Assembly: GCA_002077045.2 (NCBI GenBank)
Contig: KZ111148.1
Location: 838,791-902,790 of the forward strand
Direction of reading: 5' to 3'
DNA: 64,000 nucleotides
From: Rachicladosporium sp. CCFEE 5018
Taxonomy: Eukaryota; Ascomycota; Dothideomycetes; Cladosporiales; Cladosporiaceae
Below are positions 22,401 to 31,913 of the stretch, piece after piece. The notes under the pieces are model-generated. The model was given only the letters and a program-made list of their open reading frames with translations, was not told the origin of the DNA and searched no databases. Within the stretch, counting starts at the first letter, position 1; every line of letters starts with the position of its first letter. Position numbers and translations under genes: made by a program.

Positions 22401-23366
22401 AATGCTCGGTCAACTGCCCCTTTTCATTGACGCCGCTGACGGCTTTCCCGGCCACAGCCTCAGAGAACCTGCAGCCGTCCACTACACCCCGGCTCGCGAT
22501 GACATACTGCGATACCATATTTGGCATGAGTCGTGCTCGGAATGCTTCGTTTTATCGGCACACTTCGACGAAGACCTCAAATATGGACATCTGATACTTG
22601 CTTGTCACGTAGAATGCGGTGGCTGTGCTAGCCCAATATCCCCAGGAACCCTCGCAGGATATCTTGAGTGGAACATCCACCGCAAGAACGGATCCATCGA
22701 TGTCATTGATGTATTCGTGAACCAAGGACTCGAAGAATCTCGGCGAGCGATTAGACCTCGCCGACAACATGATCAACGTTTAGCAGGGCAACGACAGACC
22801 GGAGTGGTGTGTACACCGCCCTCTGATCGGCGCGAAGGCCGACGGACTGCGTGTCCTGCTCGACTTCAGCGGACGAACCAGCCGCAAAACGCAGGCTGCT
22901 GGGCTCTAGCATGGGATCAAGGACTTGCCGACGACATTTCCGAGTTCTCACGAGCTGGAGATCAATGGTCATGGACCAGGACTGTAGGATCCCATGCGGC
23001 TGCAGAGTCCTGGTCTCAGGGCAGACCATACCTCCGCACGTTCATGGGCAGGCGAATGTACGGAAAGGAAGTAGGGCGGTCTGCCTGCGCTTTGATCGTC
23101 GAGGAAATGTGTTTGAACAGTACTCTTGGTCTCCATTCGAAGCGGCGAGTCGCGGAAGGACCGACACGTGCACCTCGTGTGCGGTTTTATGGATCGTCCC
23201 GATGTCGCTCCGCGCACGCACCGAGAGACGGTGGCCGATGGAGATATCAAACGCGATGGAGATGGGGCCGGGTCTATAGACGTCAGTTGCTTACAGGTCA
23301 GATCTGTTGGGCGTGAATGTTTGCGGATCTGCTGCACTCTACCATGCTCAGCTATGATCCATCTGT
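19477..23366. other. 3.9-kb region without a convincing gene
   Basis: This lies between the start of the C2H2 regulator and the end of HAUS6. Many frames of 60-165 codons are open, but composition (Arg, Cys, Trp, His rich) and lack of motifs argue against them. The longest is listed separately at 22402. Part of the region is probably a long regulator promoter and 5' leader. I see no transposon remnant or tRNA. Confidence 0.5.
22402..23316 (+). CDS. Doubtful open frame of 304 codons
   Basis: An ATG-started frame of 304 codons. The first ~115 residues look more protein-like (DILRYHIWHESCSECF, DLKYGHLILACHVECGGCA, IDVIDVFVNQGLEESRR). The remainder is rich in Arg and Trp and resembles non-coding translation. 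No family is recognised. It could be a small gene with an intron after about residue 115, a decayed gene, or chance. It ends 50 nt before the convergent HAUS6 stop. Confidence 0.2.
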   Translation: MLGQLPLFIDAADGFPGHSLREPAAVHYTPARDDILRYHIWHESCSECFVLSAHFDEDLKYGHLILACHVECGGCASPISPGTLAGYLEWNIHRKNGSIDVIDVFVNQGLEESRRAIRPRRQHDQRLAGQRQTGVVCTPPSDRREGRRTACPARLQRTNQPQNAGCWALAWDQGLADDISEFSRAGDQWSWTRTVGSHAAAESWSQGRPYLRTFMGRRMYGKEVGRSACALIVEEMCLNSTLGLHSKRRVAEGPTRAPRVRFYGSSRCRSAHAPRDGGRWRYQTRWRWGRVYRRQLLTGQICWA

Positions 23367-25518
23367 TCAATCTTCATTCCCTACACTCGACACTTCCACT
23401 CTCGTTGGACTACTCGGTGGACTGTACTTCACCTTCGGTCTCGGCCTGAATACCGAGTCGTACTCCGCCGTAGCCTCGAACAGCGCCTCGCGTGGTGTGA
23501 TATCCCTCTTGCCCTTCGCCTTTGCATCGCCGTTGACCTGCAAGCCTCCAAACGCGTCTGCGTCTTCAGCCTCATGCTCGACGTGTCCGTTGCTATGCGG
23601 AAATTCGGCAGGCGGCTGCAAAGCAGTGAAGCTTGATCGCCGTACTTTCTGAGGGTGTAAAGAGGTGCTGTCAATGGAGCTGCGAGTACGCGCGTGGCCG
23701 TTGGGCTTTAAGGATCGCTGTTGGGGAGGTGGCAAAGCGTGTGACGACAGTGTCTGCAGCATACGAGCAGCGAGGGTGTCTGTCGGCTCATCCAGGTGTG
23801 GTAGTGGAGGTGGCAAGCCAGTTATCTGCGCGGGCGGAGATGGCGAGGGCACAGCGGCCATAGACTTGCGCGTCCGCTCAGCTAATGACAGCAGAACGGT
23901 AGGCGGTGGGGTCGGCGCTAGACTGTCGCGTGAATCGTCTGTTGCGGTCTCATCAAGTTCATCAGGTGACGCGAGCTCCTCGCTTCCCGTCAGCCCTCCA
24001 ACAGCACTATCGACCTTCGCCGCCTCGCCGATGCTGCCACTCTCCCCACTATCCTCACTCTGCTTCCTCGATCCCATCGTAACAGATACGGTCCTCGACG
24101 AGCGGTCCCAGCTCCCTGGCCGATCGCTCTTCAGAGGCGAGAAGATCTCGCTCTTCAGCGGCACCAAACCCTTCTGCGATACCACTCTAGGCGCCTGATA
24201 AGTCCGCATCCGACTCGGCACACGCCCATGCATTCCTGGACGGAAGCCTCCAGAGGGCGACCGCTGAGGCGAGAAAGGCACTGCGCTGCTGCTCGCGGGT
24301 TGTAGATTTGGAGCACCGGCGAGCGTGTCGAGGGTGATGCTCTTGGGTCTTCGCTGCGGTTCTGGAGCTGTGGCCGCGCGACTACCACGGCGAAGCTCCT
24401 CTCTCATGGTCGTTAGAAGCTGGTCGTATGTCGCGAGGTGTGGTCCCGTGCGCGAAGTGGTAGAAGCATGGTGCGTCGTTGCTGTCGGGGAGAGGTCGCG
24501 GTGTCTGTCGAAATCGAGGGTGTTCGGAACCAAAACTGTCGTATTGGCTTGCGCCGGCTTCTCGAATTCAGTGCTTGACTGCAATTTGGAGTGAATCTTT
24601 TGCCATTGCTGAATTCGCGTGCTCTGTGCTTTGGTGCGTTGCTCGAGGTTGATCATCGCAGTCCTTTGATCTTCCCTCTGCGCTGTGGGGTTGCCAGTCA
24701 GGATGTCCGTGGTAGTCTGCAGGAAGGCGTCGTCCTCTGCTGTATGCCCTCCGCCATCAAGTAATACGCGCTTCAAGTCTTCGTCCCCGATCCAGCTCCT
24801 TGTCAAATTCTCATCGAGACTCCGTAGCCTGCCCTCCTGCTTTGCGTCTCTCGGCCGTCGTCCCCTCTGTCTTACAGCCAGTCCCCGGACCTGCATTTCC
24901 TCCTCTTTGCTGCCCAGCAGCTGATTCAATCCACCATAGGTCGCTCTCATGTTCCCCCTCTCCTTGACGACCCTCCCCAGCCCTACCCTCGTAGCCAACC
25001 CCATGACCTGCTTCTCCTCAATTCTCAATCCTGCAATCCTCTGAATTATCCCTCTCTGCCTCCTCTCCCTCAGAACTTTCCTCAACACCACTCCCCCGAA
25101 CGCACAACAAACTTCCCACCACCTCTCCCCATCACAGTCCTCAAGCATACTCTTCCGCAACACCAAGCCCGGCCCCAGCACCCCATCTTTCCTCAAGCCT
25201 TCCAGACATCTGAACAGTGCTGCCCGGAGATTGACGCTCTGTAAAGGCTCCAGAGGAGGAAAGAAAGGCGTGAGCTTCTCGGCTGTCAAAGAGGGAGAGT
25301 AAAGCCGGAAAAGATGGTATAGAGAGAATTCTGTAGCGCGAAGACGAGAGCGGGAGTCGGTTGTGAATGCTGTGTTGGTCAAAGGAGGGGCTGAGGGGAG
25401 GGTGTGGGCTGTCGAGGAGGCGGAGGGTCGTGAGGTAGAGGGAGAGGGGGGAGGGGGTCAGAGTTGCGGGGAGGGTGGGGTGGGACTTTATTCTCTTGTG
25501 GGAGGTGGTGGAGGTCAT
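23367..25518 (-). CDS. haus6: HAUS augmin-like complex subunit 6, with an apparent frameshift
   Basis: HAUS6 is a subunit of augmin, which recruits gamma-tubulin to spindle microtubules for branching nucleation. The HAUS6 N-terminal domain is recognisable in PLSLYLTTLRLLD, then ATEFSLYHLFRLYSP, LTPFFPPLEPLQSVNLRAAL, and DGVLGPGLVLRKSMLEDCDG. The first motif is in the frame of the ATG at 25518. The others are in the next frame, which stays open from about 25459 to the stop at 23367 (671 codons from 25382). A change of one base between about 25460 and 25378 is needed. No GT-AG intron there would keep both halves. The C-terminal half is disordered (Ser/Pro/Thr-rich). The break could be a sequencing error, a strain mutation, or an unannotated splicing or recoding event. 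The gene is divergent from the HD-domain gene. Confidence 0.75.
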
Positions 25519-25896
25519 GGTAGTACAGTGTGCCTCCGATGCCCAGCCATGGTATCAGTCACACCGAGCAGAGATCAACCAAGCTGCTGGTATGAGCAAC
25601 GAAGGGGAGTAAACATTCCCTAATCCCTGTCACCGGCAGTTGGAGCAAGTGCCGGATGAGGCTCTGCGGCAGTCACTGTTTGAGATCGACAACTTCATCA
25701 ACGAGAGGGTTTGCGTGGTCTTGTCTTGTATCGACAAACGAGACAAGCAAGCAACGGAGCCGCCAGTCTCGCTATCGACGCAAAGTCTCCCAGGGCTCCA
25801 CTCGAAGCAAGCAGAAAGACTGGTCAAGTGGTACAAAAGCGACATCTGTACCACATTCCCATCTCCCTACCCCACATCCTCCACATCCAAACAACG
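25519..25896. other. Divergent promoter, HAUS6 / HD-domain gene
   Basis: This 378-nt region between two divergent starts is the likely shared promoter. The 25890 side is C-rich and A-rich (leader-like). The frame of the HD-domain protein is open upstream to 25711 but without an ATG. Confidence 0.5.
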
Positions 25897-26769
25897 ATGT
25901 CCCCACCAACCGCCTCCAACGACCCTCCCCCCTCTTCCACCACCACCACCACCTCACCCCAATGGTCCCCCCAAACCATCCTCTCCACTCTCCCCCACCC
26001 CCCTCAACCCCACACCTCTAGTCCTCTCCCCTTCCTCCACCTGCTCCAACGACTCAAAACCACCCCCCGCGAAGGATGGCGGCGCTTCGGCATCAACAAC
26101 GGCGAGTCAATAGCAGACCATATGTATCGCATGGCTATCCTTACGCTTCTCATTCCCCCCTCCCTGCGCACAAGTCTGGACACGAACAAGTGCACACGGC
26201 TGGCGATCGTGCACGATATGGCTGAAGCGCTTGTGGGGGATATCACGCCCGTTGACGGCGTATCGAAAGCTGAGAAGCGGCGGCGGGAGGGCGAGACCAT
26301 GGAGGTCATGTGCGGGGAGTTACTTGGGGGGTATGAGGGCGGGAAGGCCGGGAGGGAGATCAAGGAGTTGTGGTGGGAGTATGAGGATGATTTGACGGAG
26401 GAGGCACATTTTGTGCATGATGTGGATAAGATTGAGTTGTTGTTGCAGATGGTGGAGTATGAGCGGGATGCTGAGGGGAGGCTTGATCTTGGGGAGTTCG
26501 CGTGGGTGGCGGGGAGAGTCACGGGGGGTGTGTGTAAGGGATGGGCGAGCGAGATTCTGAAGGAGCGGGAAGAGTTTTGGAGGGGAAAGGGGAGGTATGT
26601 TGGGGAAGGCGGGAAGGTGGTCGGTGGTGGGGTGGAGGGGACAAATGGGAGTGCGGCGCCGGAGGCGCTGAGGAAGGGGTTGGAGGAGTATTATCGGAAG
26701 AACGAGGGTGTGAATGGGAGTGCGGATGTGACGGCTGATCAGGCGAACGGTGCTGTGCCGAGGAGCTGA
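25897..26769 (+). CDS. HD-domain 5'-deoxynucleotidase (HDDC2/YfbR-like)
   Basis: This intronless gene encodes 290 residues. Homologues (human HDDC2, yeast YBR242W/YGL101W, bacterial YfbR) are metal-dependent 5'-nucleotidases that dephosphorylate deoxyribonucleoside monophosphates. The HD domain covers residues ~45-220. Expected metal and catalytic ligands are present: His75 (ESIADHMYRMA), His106-Asp107 (LAIVHDMAEA), Glu110, Asp115 (VGDITP) and Asp177 (HDVDKIE). The N-terminal ~25 residues are low complexity (STTTTTSPQ). The C-terminal ~70 residues are Gly-rich and disordered, longer than in bacterial homologues. I chose the ATG at 25897 because it is the first ATG in the frame and precedes the conserved domain. 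Family is sure, the exact substrate is inference. Confidence 0.88.
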   Translation: MSPPTASNDPPPSSTTTTTSPQWSPQTILSTLPHPPQPHTSSPLPFLHLLQRLKTTPREGWRRFGINNGESIADHMYRMAILTLLIPPSLRTSLDTNKCTRLAIVHDMAEALVGDITPVDGVSKAEKRRREGETMEVMCGELLGGYEGGKAGREIKELWWEYEDDLTEEAHFVHDVDKIELLLQMVEYERDAEGRLDLGEFAWVAGRVTGGVCKGWASEILKEREEFWRGKGRYVGEGGKVVGGGVEGTNGSAAPEALRKGLEEYYRKNEGVNGSADVTADQANGAVPRS

Positions 26770-27235
26770 GGCTCAGGACCCGACGAGTACGGGCAGGGTC
26801 ACATTTCGCCAATGGACGGGTCGAAAGCCTTGCGAGACCACCGGACCATGGTGCGGACGATGGGCCATGCAATAAGAGCGTGAGCCAGACGACTTAGGCA
26901 TCAGACAGGTGGGTCAGTAAGCTGCCCATGAAGTCAATCGGAGCAGCGCGATGTGCAAGCCACGCATTATGTGCGATGGAAAGCTGACGGCTGATCAGCA
27001 GCTGGTTTGATAGACTTCTGATACCCCCTTACATATCTGTCTGCAAACAACTTCGCGTATGAGAGGCATCTGCATGACTCCATTTGACGACCCTGCCCAT
27101 TTATGATCGTTGCCATTCCCAGCCTGTTGCTCACCCGATATCGAAGGGTGCCATTCGAGCGCCAAACGCCACGCCATGCAGACATGAAGCCATCGTAGCT
27201 CACACTCACTAAGGTGCACCATCGAAGTGCATCTC
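26770..27235. other. Convergent spacer
   Basis: 466 nt between the stops of the HD-domain gene (+) and Nog1 (-). Open frames here are extensions of the unspliced Nog1 frame. I see nothing else. Confidence 0.5.
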
Positions 27236-29271
27236 TTAACGACTTCTCGTAGTACCCATACCCCTCTTGCCAGCCAACAACCACTTGGACAGACTGGCAG
27301 TCGTGTGACGATCGGCTTCTGCACAAACGTTAGCATCACCATCTCACCCACTCCACTCAAGACAATCAAGTACTCACCACCCTGCCTAGCATGCTGATTA
27401 TTCCGCTTCTGTCCCAACTTCGCCATCCTCTCGGCCTTCGTCCGTCCAGCCTCACCACCCAGACTCTCCTCCCGCCTGTTCGAACTCGGTGCCCGGGACG
27501 CCGGCCGTGATTTGCTCCTGAGTCGCTGCTGATCCGTCCGATCGACATCCATCGCATCGCCGTCCTCGCCTCCAGGCGTGCTCTCAGCTCTCGTTCGAGT
27601 ACGCGGCGCGCGGCTGATAGAGCGAGCGCGCTCCATGAGTGTGTTGGTGTCGTAGCCAGCTGCTTGCAGCTTCGAGTCCATGGCGTTGAGTTGGATAGAC
27701 TTCTTGTTCCTAGGGATCACGGCACGGTTCTTGAGCGATTTGCGAGCTTTGTTCTCGTTTCTAATCAGAGCGCGCTTCTCGCGGATCAATTCGGCCTTGT
27801 ATTTCAGATCGCTCTCCTCGGCATCTTCGAGCTCCTCCTCGCCGTCGTAGTAGCCTTCAGCTTGGAGTCGCTCTTCCTCCTCTTCAAGAGCAGCAAGTTT
27901 CGAGTCAATATCAGGATCGATGAAGTCGTAGACGTTCTGCCCGTTGAAGGTCTCGGGTATGCGGTCTTGCTTCCACTCGTCGTTCTCGAGCATGTACTGA
28001 TCCTTGAGGTTGATGTTGAAAACACCTGCGCCACCGTTCTCCTCTTCGACGTCGCGCATGAGCTTGGGCCGGTTCGGGTCGGATTTGTCGTACTTCATGC
28101 GGTTCTTGACAGCATCTGGGATGTATGCTTCGCGCACGATACCGCCGAGAGGTTGTGCCACGTGGATTCTCTTGAGGACGTCGCCGAGTCTGCCTGTAAC
28201 TTCGCCTTGGGAGTTCGTGCCTGCCTTCAGCTTGGCTGCGTTTCGCTCAGCGATCAGACGATCGCAGACAGCGTTGCGGACGTTCATGAGACCCTCTGTG
28301 GTTGCGCAGGATAGCTGTAGGATCTCGACGTTGCCGCTCAGTGTCAATTCCTTCAACTTCGCGGCAGTCTCCTCGTCCAAGTCTTCGGGCTTCATGATGT
28401 CGATCTTGTTGATCACAACGAAAACCAGCTTGTTCGCGAAAAGAGGCTTGATGCTTTGGAATAGCGCCATCTGCGCATGTACACTGTATCCGCACTGCTC
28501 GCTCAAGTCCATGAAATACAGAATAGCACTGCGCAGATGTGCAATAGCAGTGATACTCTGCATCTCAATGGTGTTCATCTCCTCCAGTGGGTGATCCAGG
28601 ATACCAGGTGTGTCAATCGCCTGGAATCGCAGCATCTTGTAGTCGAAGTGCCCGACGAACAGACTCTTCGTTGTGAAAGCATACGGCTGCACGTCCACAT
28701 CCGCGCGCGAGATGTTCTTAAGGAACGAAGACTTGCCCACATTTGGGTATCCGCAGATCAACAGTGTGCGTGTGTTCGGGTCGATCGCAGGCAGGCGACC
28801 CAGATGCTGTCGCACCTGATCAAGATACAGCAACGGATCCTTCAATCTCTTGCATATCGTCGCCATGCGCCCCAGAGCCGCACGCTTCAGCTGCTTGCAC
28901 TGGAACAAGCTGTTGCCATACTTCAACAACCTGATGTAATCTCTGCTGACCGTCTCGATCAATCCCTTCGCCGTGTTGCACTGACCCAGCGCAATCCTGA
29001 AATGATCCGCATCGTAGAGTGTGTTCAGCAGATCCTTGTGGAATGGGTGAATGTCGTTGAGTCGCGGGAATCCATCGAGGATGGCTTGTAGCTTCTCGCT
29101 GAAGGTCTCGGCTGTGTACTTGACCTTGCGGATGTAGAAGGAGCGGATTCGGGTTATGGCGAAACCAGAGCGGATTTGGGTGGGGAGGCGTCGTTGGGTG
29201 CGGGAGAGGACTATGTCGAGGAACTCCTGCGAGGTAGGTACTGGCGCGATCTCTTTCCAGGTCGTCTTCAT
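27236..29271 (-). CDS. nog1: Nucleolar GTP-binding protein Nog1
   Basis: Nog1 is an essential GTPase for maturation and export of the 60S ribosomal subunit in nucleolus and nucleus. Exons are 29271-27378 and 27318-27236, with a 59-nt intron (GTGAGT...CAG), giving 658 residues, close to the yeast protein. The NOG1 N-terminal helical domain covers residues 1-165. The GTPase domain has G1 GYPNVGKSS (174-182), G3 DTPG (220-223) and G4 NKID (288-291). The Nog1 C-terminal region includes GVFNINLKDQYMLENDEWKQD. The last exon supplies the conserved ending EADRHTTASLSKWLLAGKRG. Without splicing, a 54-codon upstream extension and a long spurious C-terminus would be read. The true start MKTTWKEIAPVP is typical. 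Confidence 0.95.
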
Positions 29272-29783
29272 GGCGGCGGTGGGTGGGGAGTAGTAGTGGT
29301 ATGACAGTACCGTCTGCAGCAGTCGAGAAAATGTACGAGCCGGCCAAGATTTCAAAGTCACAATCTGATAAACCATCACGTCGGATCTAGCCGTCCATAA
29401 CCCTCGATGTGGAGTTAAGCTAGTCGCGGGCAAGGCATCTCCTACAACTTCTACAACACTTGACGCTAGGATATGTTGGACCGCACTTAAGTGATATCTG
29501 TGCTATCTGTGAGAGATACCAGGTTCGATGGTATCCATCCTCCGTCAAGCGTCAATGCTCTCAGGCATGGTCTTCCCCGTTCGATGGTTCGCATTTCCGC
29601 CCTCCCTTTCCTGCATCATACAGGCTACATCATGCGCCTCAAATGATCGTCAACCCAACGAGGTACTACTCAGGGATCTGTCAAGATTGTGTCAAACGCT
29701 CCTTTCCATCCCTTCTCACGTATCTTGTGCGGCCTTCACATATACGCAGTCCTGAGGCACGCTCGCGCCTGGCAATCCGAGCT
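29272..29783. other. Spacer upstream of Nog1
   Basis: 512 nt between the Nog1 start and the first F-box-like gene. It contains a perfect 7-bp inverted repeat with a 7-nt loop at 29515-29535. No gene is seen. Confidence 0.5.
29515..29535. other. Small inverted repeat upstream of Nog1
   Basis: GATACCA, loop GGTTCGA, TGGTATC. The stem is perfect and the loop word GGTTCGA recalls a tRNA T-arm, but no acceptor, D or anticodon arm surrounds it. It lies about 245 nt upstream of the Nog1 start and could be a protein-binding site or chance. Confidence 0.3.
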
Positions 29784-30422
29784 CTAGACAATGCCCACAT
29801 GAGGCCAGCTGACTCTGAATATGTCATCAGGCCCACGTCTGTGCCTCGTACACCAGCTCGGCCCTTCGGATGACAGCAGCGTCTTGATGACTGTTCCTCC
29901 TAACACTTCTTGCATGGCACTCTCAAGCTTCATCACATCAGGATCAACTCTCCAGTTTCCGACACTCAAGTGGAGGTCCATCTGCGATAGCCGGCCCGCG
30001 TTGGGAATCTGTTTCAAAACATCCGAAGCTGCGCTGGAGAAATCCCCGTCGTACCAGATTCGCCAGAGACCCAAGTTCCACACGTGCGCTGTGACTTTCT
30101 GGATCTTGTGGCGCGCCGGCAGCTCTATCTGTCGATCAGGGCAGACACTTGGCTTCGCATGGAAGCTAGTCAGCTGGAATTCCAAGGCAGTCATCTTGTA
30201 CAGTGTGTCGATGGCGCTGAGATGTAGGCTTTTGCACATAAGCAGGGCATCGATTCCTCCCACTGTCGTCTTCGGCTCTACTCGAGGTGAAGCATCGGTC
30301 CAGTGTGGTTTGTCATAAAGCTTGTGGATTCCCTCTTCGAAGACGACTGCGAAAATTGCATTATGCAGCTCAGTAGGCAGGCGGAGGAGTGGAGGAGTAT
30401 GCGGATCGTTTGATCCTGCCAT
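29784..30422 (-). CDS. F-box-like protein, paralogue 1
   Basis: This intronless gene encodes 212 residues. It opens with the F-box-like signature PPLLRLPTELHNAIFAVVFEE, seen in large lineage-specific families of dothideomycetes. A middle segment has ALLMCKSLHLSAIDTLYKMTALEF, then ASDVLKQIPNAGRLSQMDLHL. The same succession occurs in the gene at 30867-31586 and in the broken copy at 35312, so the three form a local family. True F-box proteins bind Skp1 in SCF ubiquitin ligases. Whether this short protein does is unknown. It is on the same strand as paralogue 2, 444 nt away, which suggests tandem duplication followed by strong divergence. Confidence 0.7.
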   Translation of the reverse strand: MAGSNDPHTPPLLRLPTELHNAIFAVVFEEGIHKLYDKPHWTDASPRVEPKTTVGGIDALLMCKSLHLSAIDTLYKMTALEFQLTSFHAKPSVCPDRQIELPARHKIQKVTAHVWNLGLWRIWYDGDFSSAASDVLKQIPNAGRLSQMDLHLSVGNWRVDPDVMKLESAMQEVLGGTVIKTLLSSEGPSWCTRHRRGPDDIFRVSWPHVGIV

Positions 30423-30866
30423 TGTGGACGATGGAGTGCACGTCGATGCGTTACTCGTAATGTCTGCAGTGATGTCTGTCGGCGAGGAAATAAGAGATGT
30501 AGTATCGTGTGGCTTGTCCAGAGGTTTCGTGATCCGGTAGCAGTTGGTGAGGCAAAGATGTTTCCAAGCTGACTTGATTTTCGTGGCTGTGCGGTGTTAC
30601 AGATGTGTGCATAGCGAGGAAGGTACGCTAAGGAGATGGAGGGCAGGAGCAGACGATCGTTTCTGATAATTTACGCATACTCCTCTTCATGTTGCCGGCT
30701 TCGTGTAGCACTGGTCCACCACTCTGCGTCAGCGTCTCTCAATTCCCACGAGCGCTTCGTCTGCTGCCTCGATCTGCTTCGATTAGAAGCACAGCCTGTG
30801 CGGCTCTATCTAAGGCAGCCTCGTCACTTCCGCCAGCCATACTCAAGCGCCCCGTTAGGGATCAAA
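30423..30866. other. Spacer between F-box-like paralogues
   Basis: 444 nt between the start of paralogue 1 and the stop of paralogue 2. Open frames at 30636-30967 on the plus strand have no signature. Nothing else is seen. Confidence 0.5.
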
Positions 30867-31586
30867 TCAAGTATGCGCAGTCCTTAAGCACGCCCACGCC
30901 CGTCTCAGCCCCTCGCACTGCATGCATGCAGGTGATCGCAGTCCATCCCTACTCTGCTCCACAATGACAGGCAGCCAGACAGAACTCGCGTTATTCTGCG
31001 CCACAATACCAGGCTGCCAGGTGACACTCATAGTCGCCTGGCCGGCCAATAATCGCAAAGCTTCTAGCATACCTTCGCCATGCCTCCACATCGCTTTGTC
31101 ATTGCGATTGAATGACAATGTAATACGTGAGAGCTGACTCGCATGCGGCACTTGGCTTAGCATCTCCGCTGCGATGTCATCGTAAGATCCACGATAGCAC
31201 CGGCGGCAATGCTCAGACCAGTGCGGTACGTTGTCCACATGCATGATCACGTTCTTGAGCTTGTGTAGGTTCGGCAAGATTGATGTGATGTGGTCGCAGA
31301 TGTACGGATTTGGCCGGCAGGGGGTGGTAAGGAGCTCGAAGGTAGTCGCTTCGTACAGCGCGTCGAGTGCGCTCGAGTACAGTGTGCGACAGATCAGCAG
31401 AGGGGCGATCGCCGAGACCGCTGACCGTTCCTGTGTGTGTACTCCAAGGGCAGTCGCGACTGCACGCGGGCGGGCGTAGAGCTTGTGATTGGCATCCTCG
31501 AAGACGTGTGAAAAGATCGCATCGCGGAGTTCGGCAGGGAGGCGCAGGAATGGGGGAGGCTCATTCATCACCTCTGATGTTTCCAT
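30867..31586 (-). CDS. F-box-like protein, paralogue 2
   Basis: From the ATG at 31586 the protein has 239 residues. The frame continues 16 codons upstream without an ATG. It shares the layout of paralogue 1: PPFLRLPAELRDAIFSHVFED near the N-terminus, APLLICRTLYSSALDALYEATTFEL in the middle, and AAEMLSQVPHASQLSRITLSF later. A Cys/His-bearing loop (HWSEHCRRCYRG) lies in the middle and Cys residues recur near the C-terminus (PACMQCEG), but no defined zinc site is evident. Function is unknown. A role as a substrate adaptor of SCF-type ligases is only inference from the F-box-like opening. Confidence 0.7.
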   Translation of the reverse strand: METSEVMNEPPPFLRLPAELRDAIFSHVFEDANHKLYARPRAVATALGVHTQERSAVSAIAPLLICRTLYSSALDALYEATTFELLTTPCRPNPYICDHITSILPNLHKLKNVIMHVDNVPHWSEHCRRCYRGSYDDIAAEMLSQVPHASQLSRITLSFNRNDKAMWRHGEGMLEALRLLAGQATMSVTWQPGIVAQNNASSVWLPVIVEQSRDGLRSPACMQCEGLRRAWACLRTAHT

Positions 31587-31913
31587 TTTTAATTGTTGAA
31601 TGAACGTTAAGTGAATGTTAAGTGCACCTTGCACAGCACAAGGTAATGAAAGTCAGATTGGACATGAAGTGGGAGCCTGATGCTGGTCGAAGAGGCCACC
31701 TGTCCGATGGTGATACTGGCTTGCTTGATAAGAAGCGGCGAGGTGCTCTCCTGAACCATCCAAGGTGGTGAAAAGTGATACGAGATCGGATACAGCGGCG
31801 CAAGAATGATCAGCCTCCGAGTGTAGAGCGAGTACTTCGGCCCAGATTTCGACATATGTACAAATCGAGTCGAGTATCTTACCCTTAGATAACGATCGAG
31901 CTGGTAGGCTGCA
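31587..31913. other. Spacer between paralogue 2 and Mtp18
   Basis: 327 nt upstream of the paralogue 2 start and downstream of the Mtp18 stop. No gene or distinctive repeat is seen. Confidence 0.5.

Noticed and set aside
27664..28314. 216-codon frame antisense to Nog1
   Set aside because: Shadow of a conserved coding region, with no motif.
30918..30931. Palindrome CTGCATGCATGCAG
   Set aside because: It falls inside the coding end of F-box-like paralogue 2 and is a simple alternating word.
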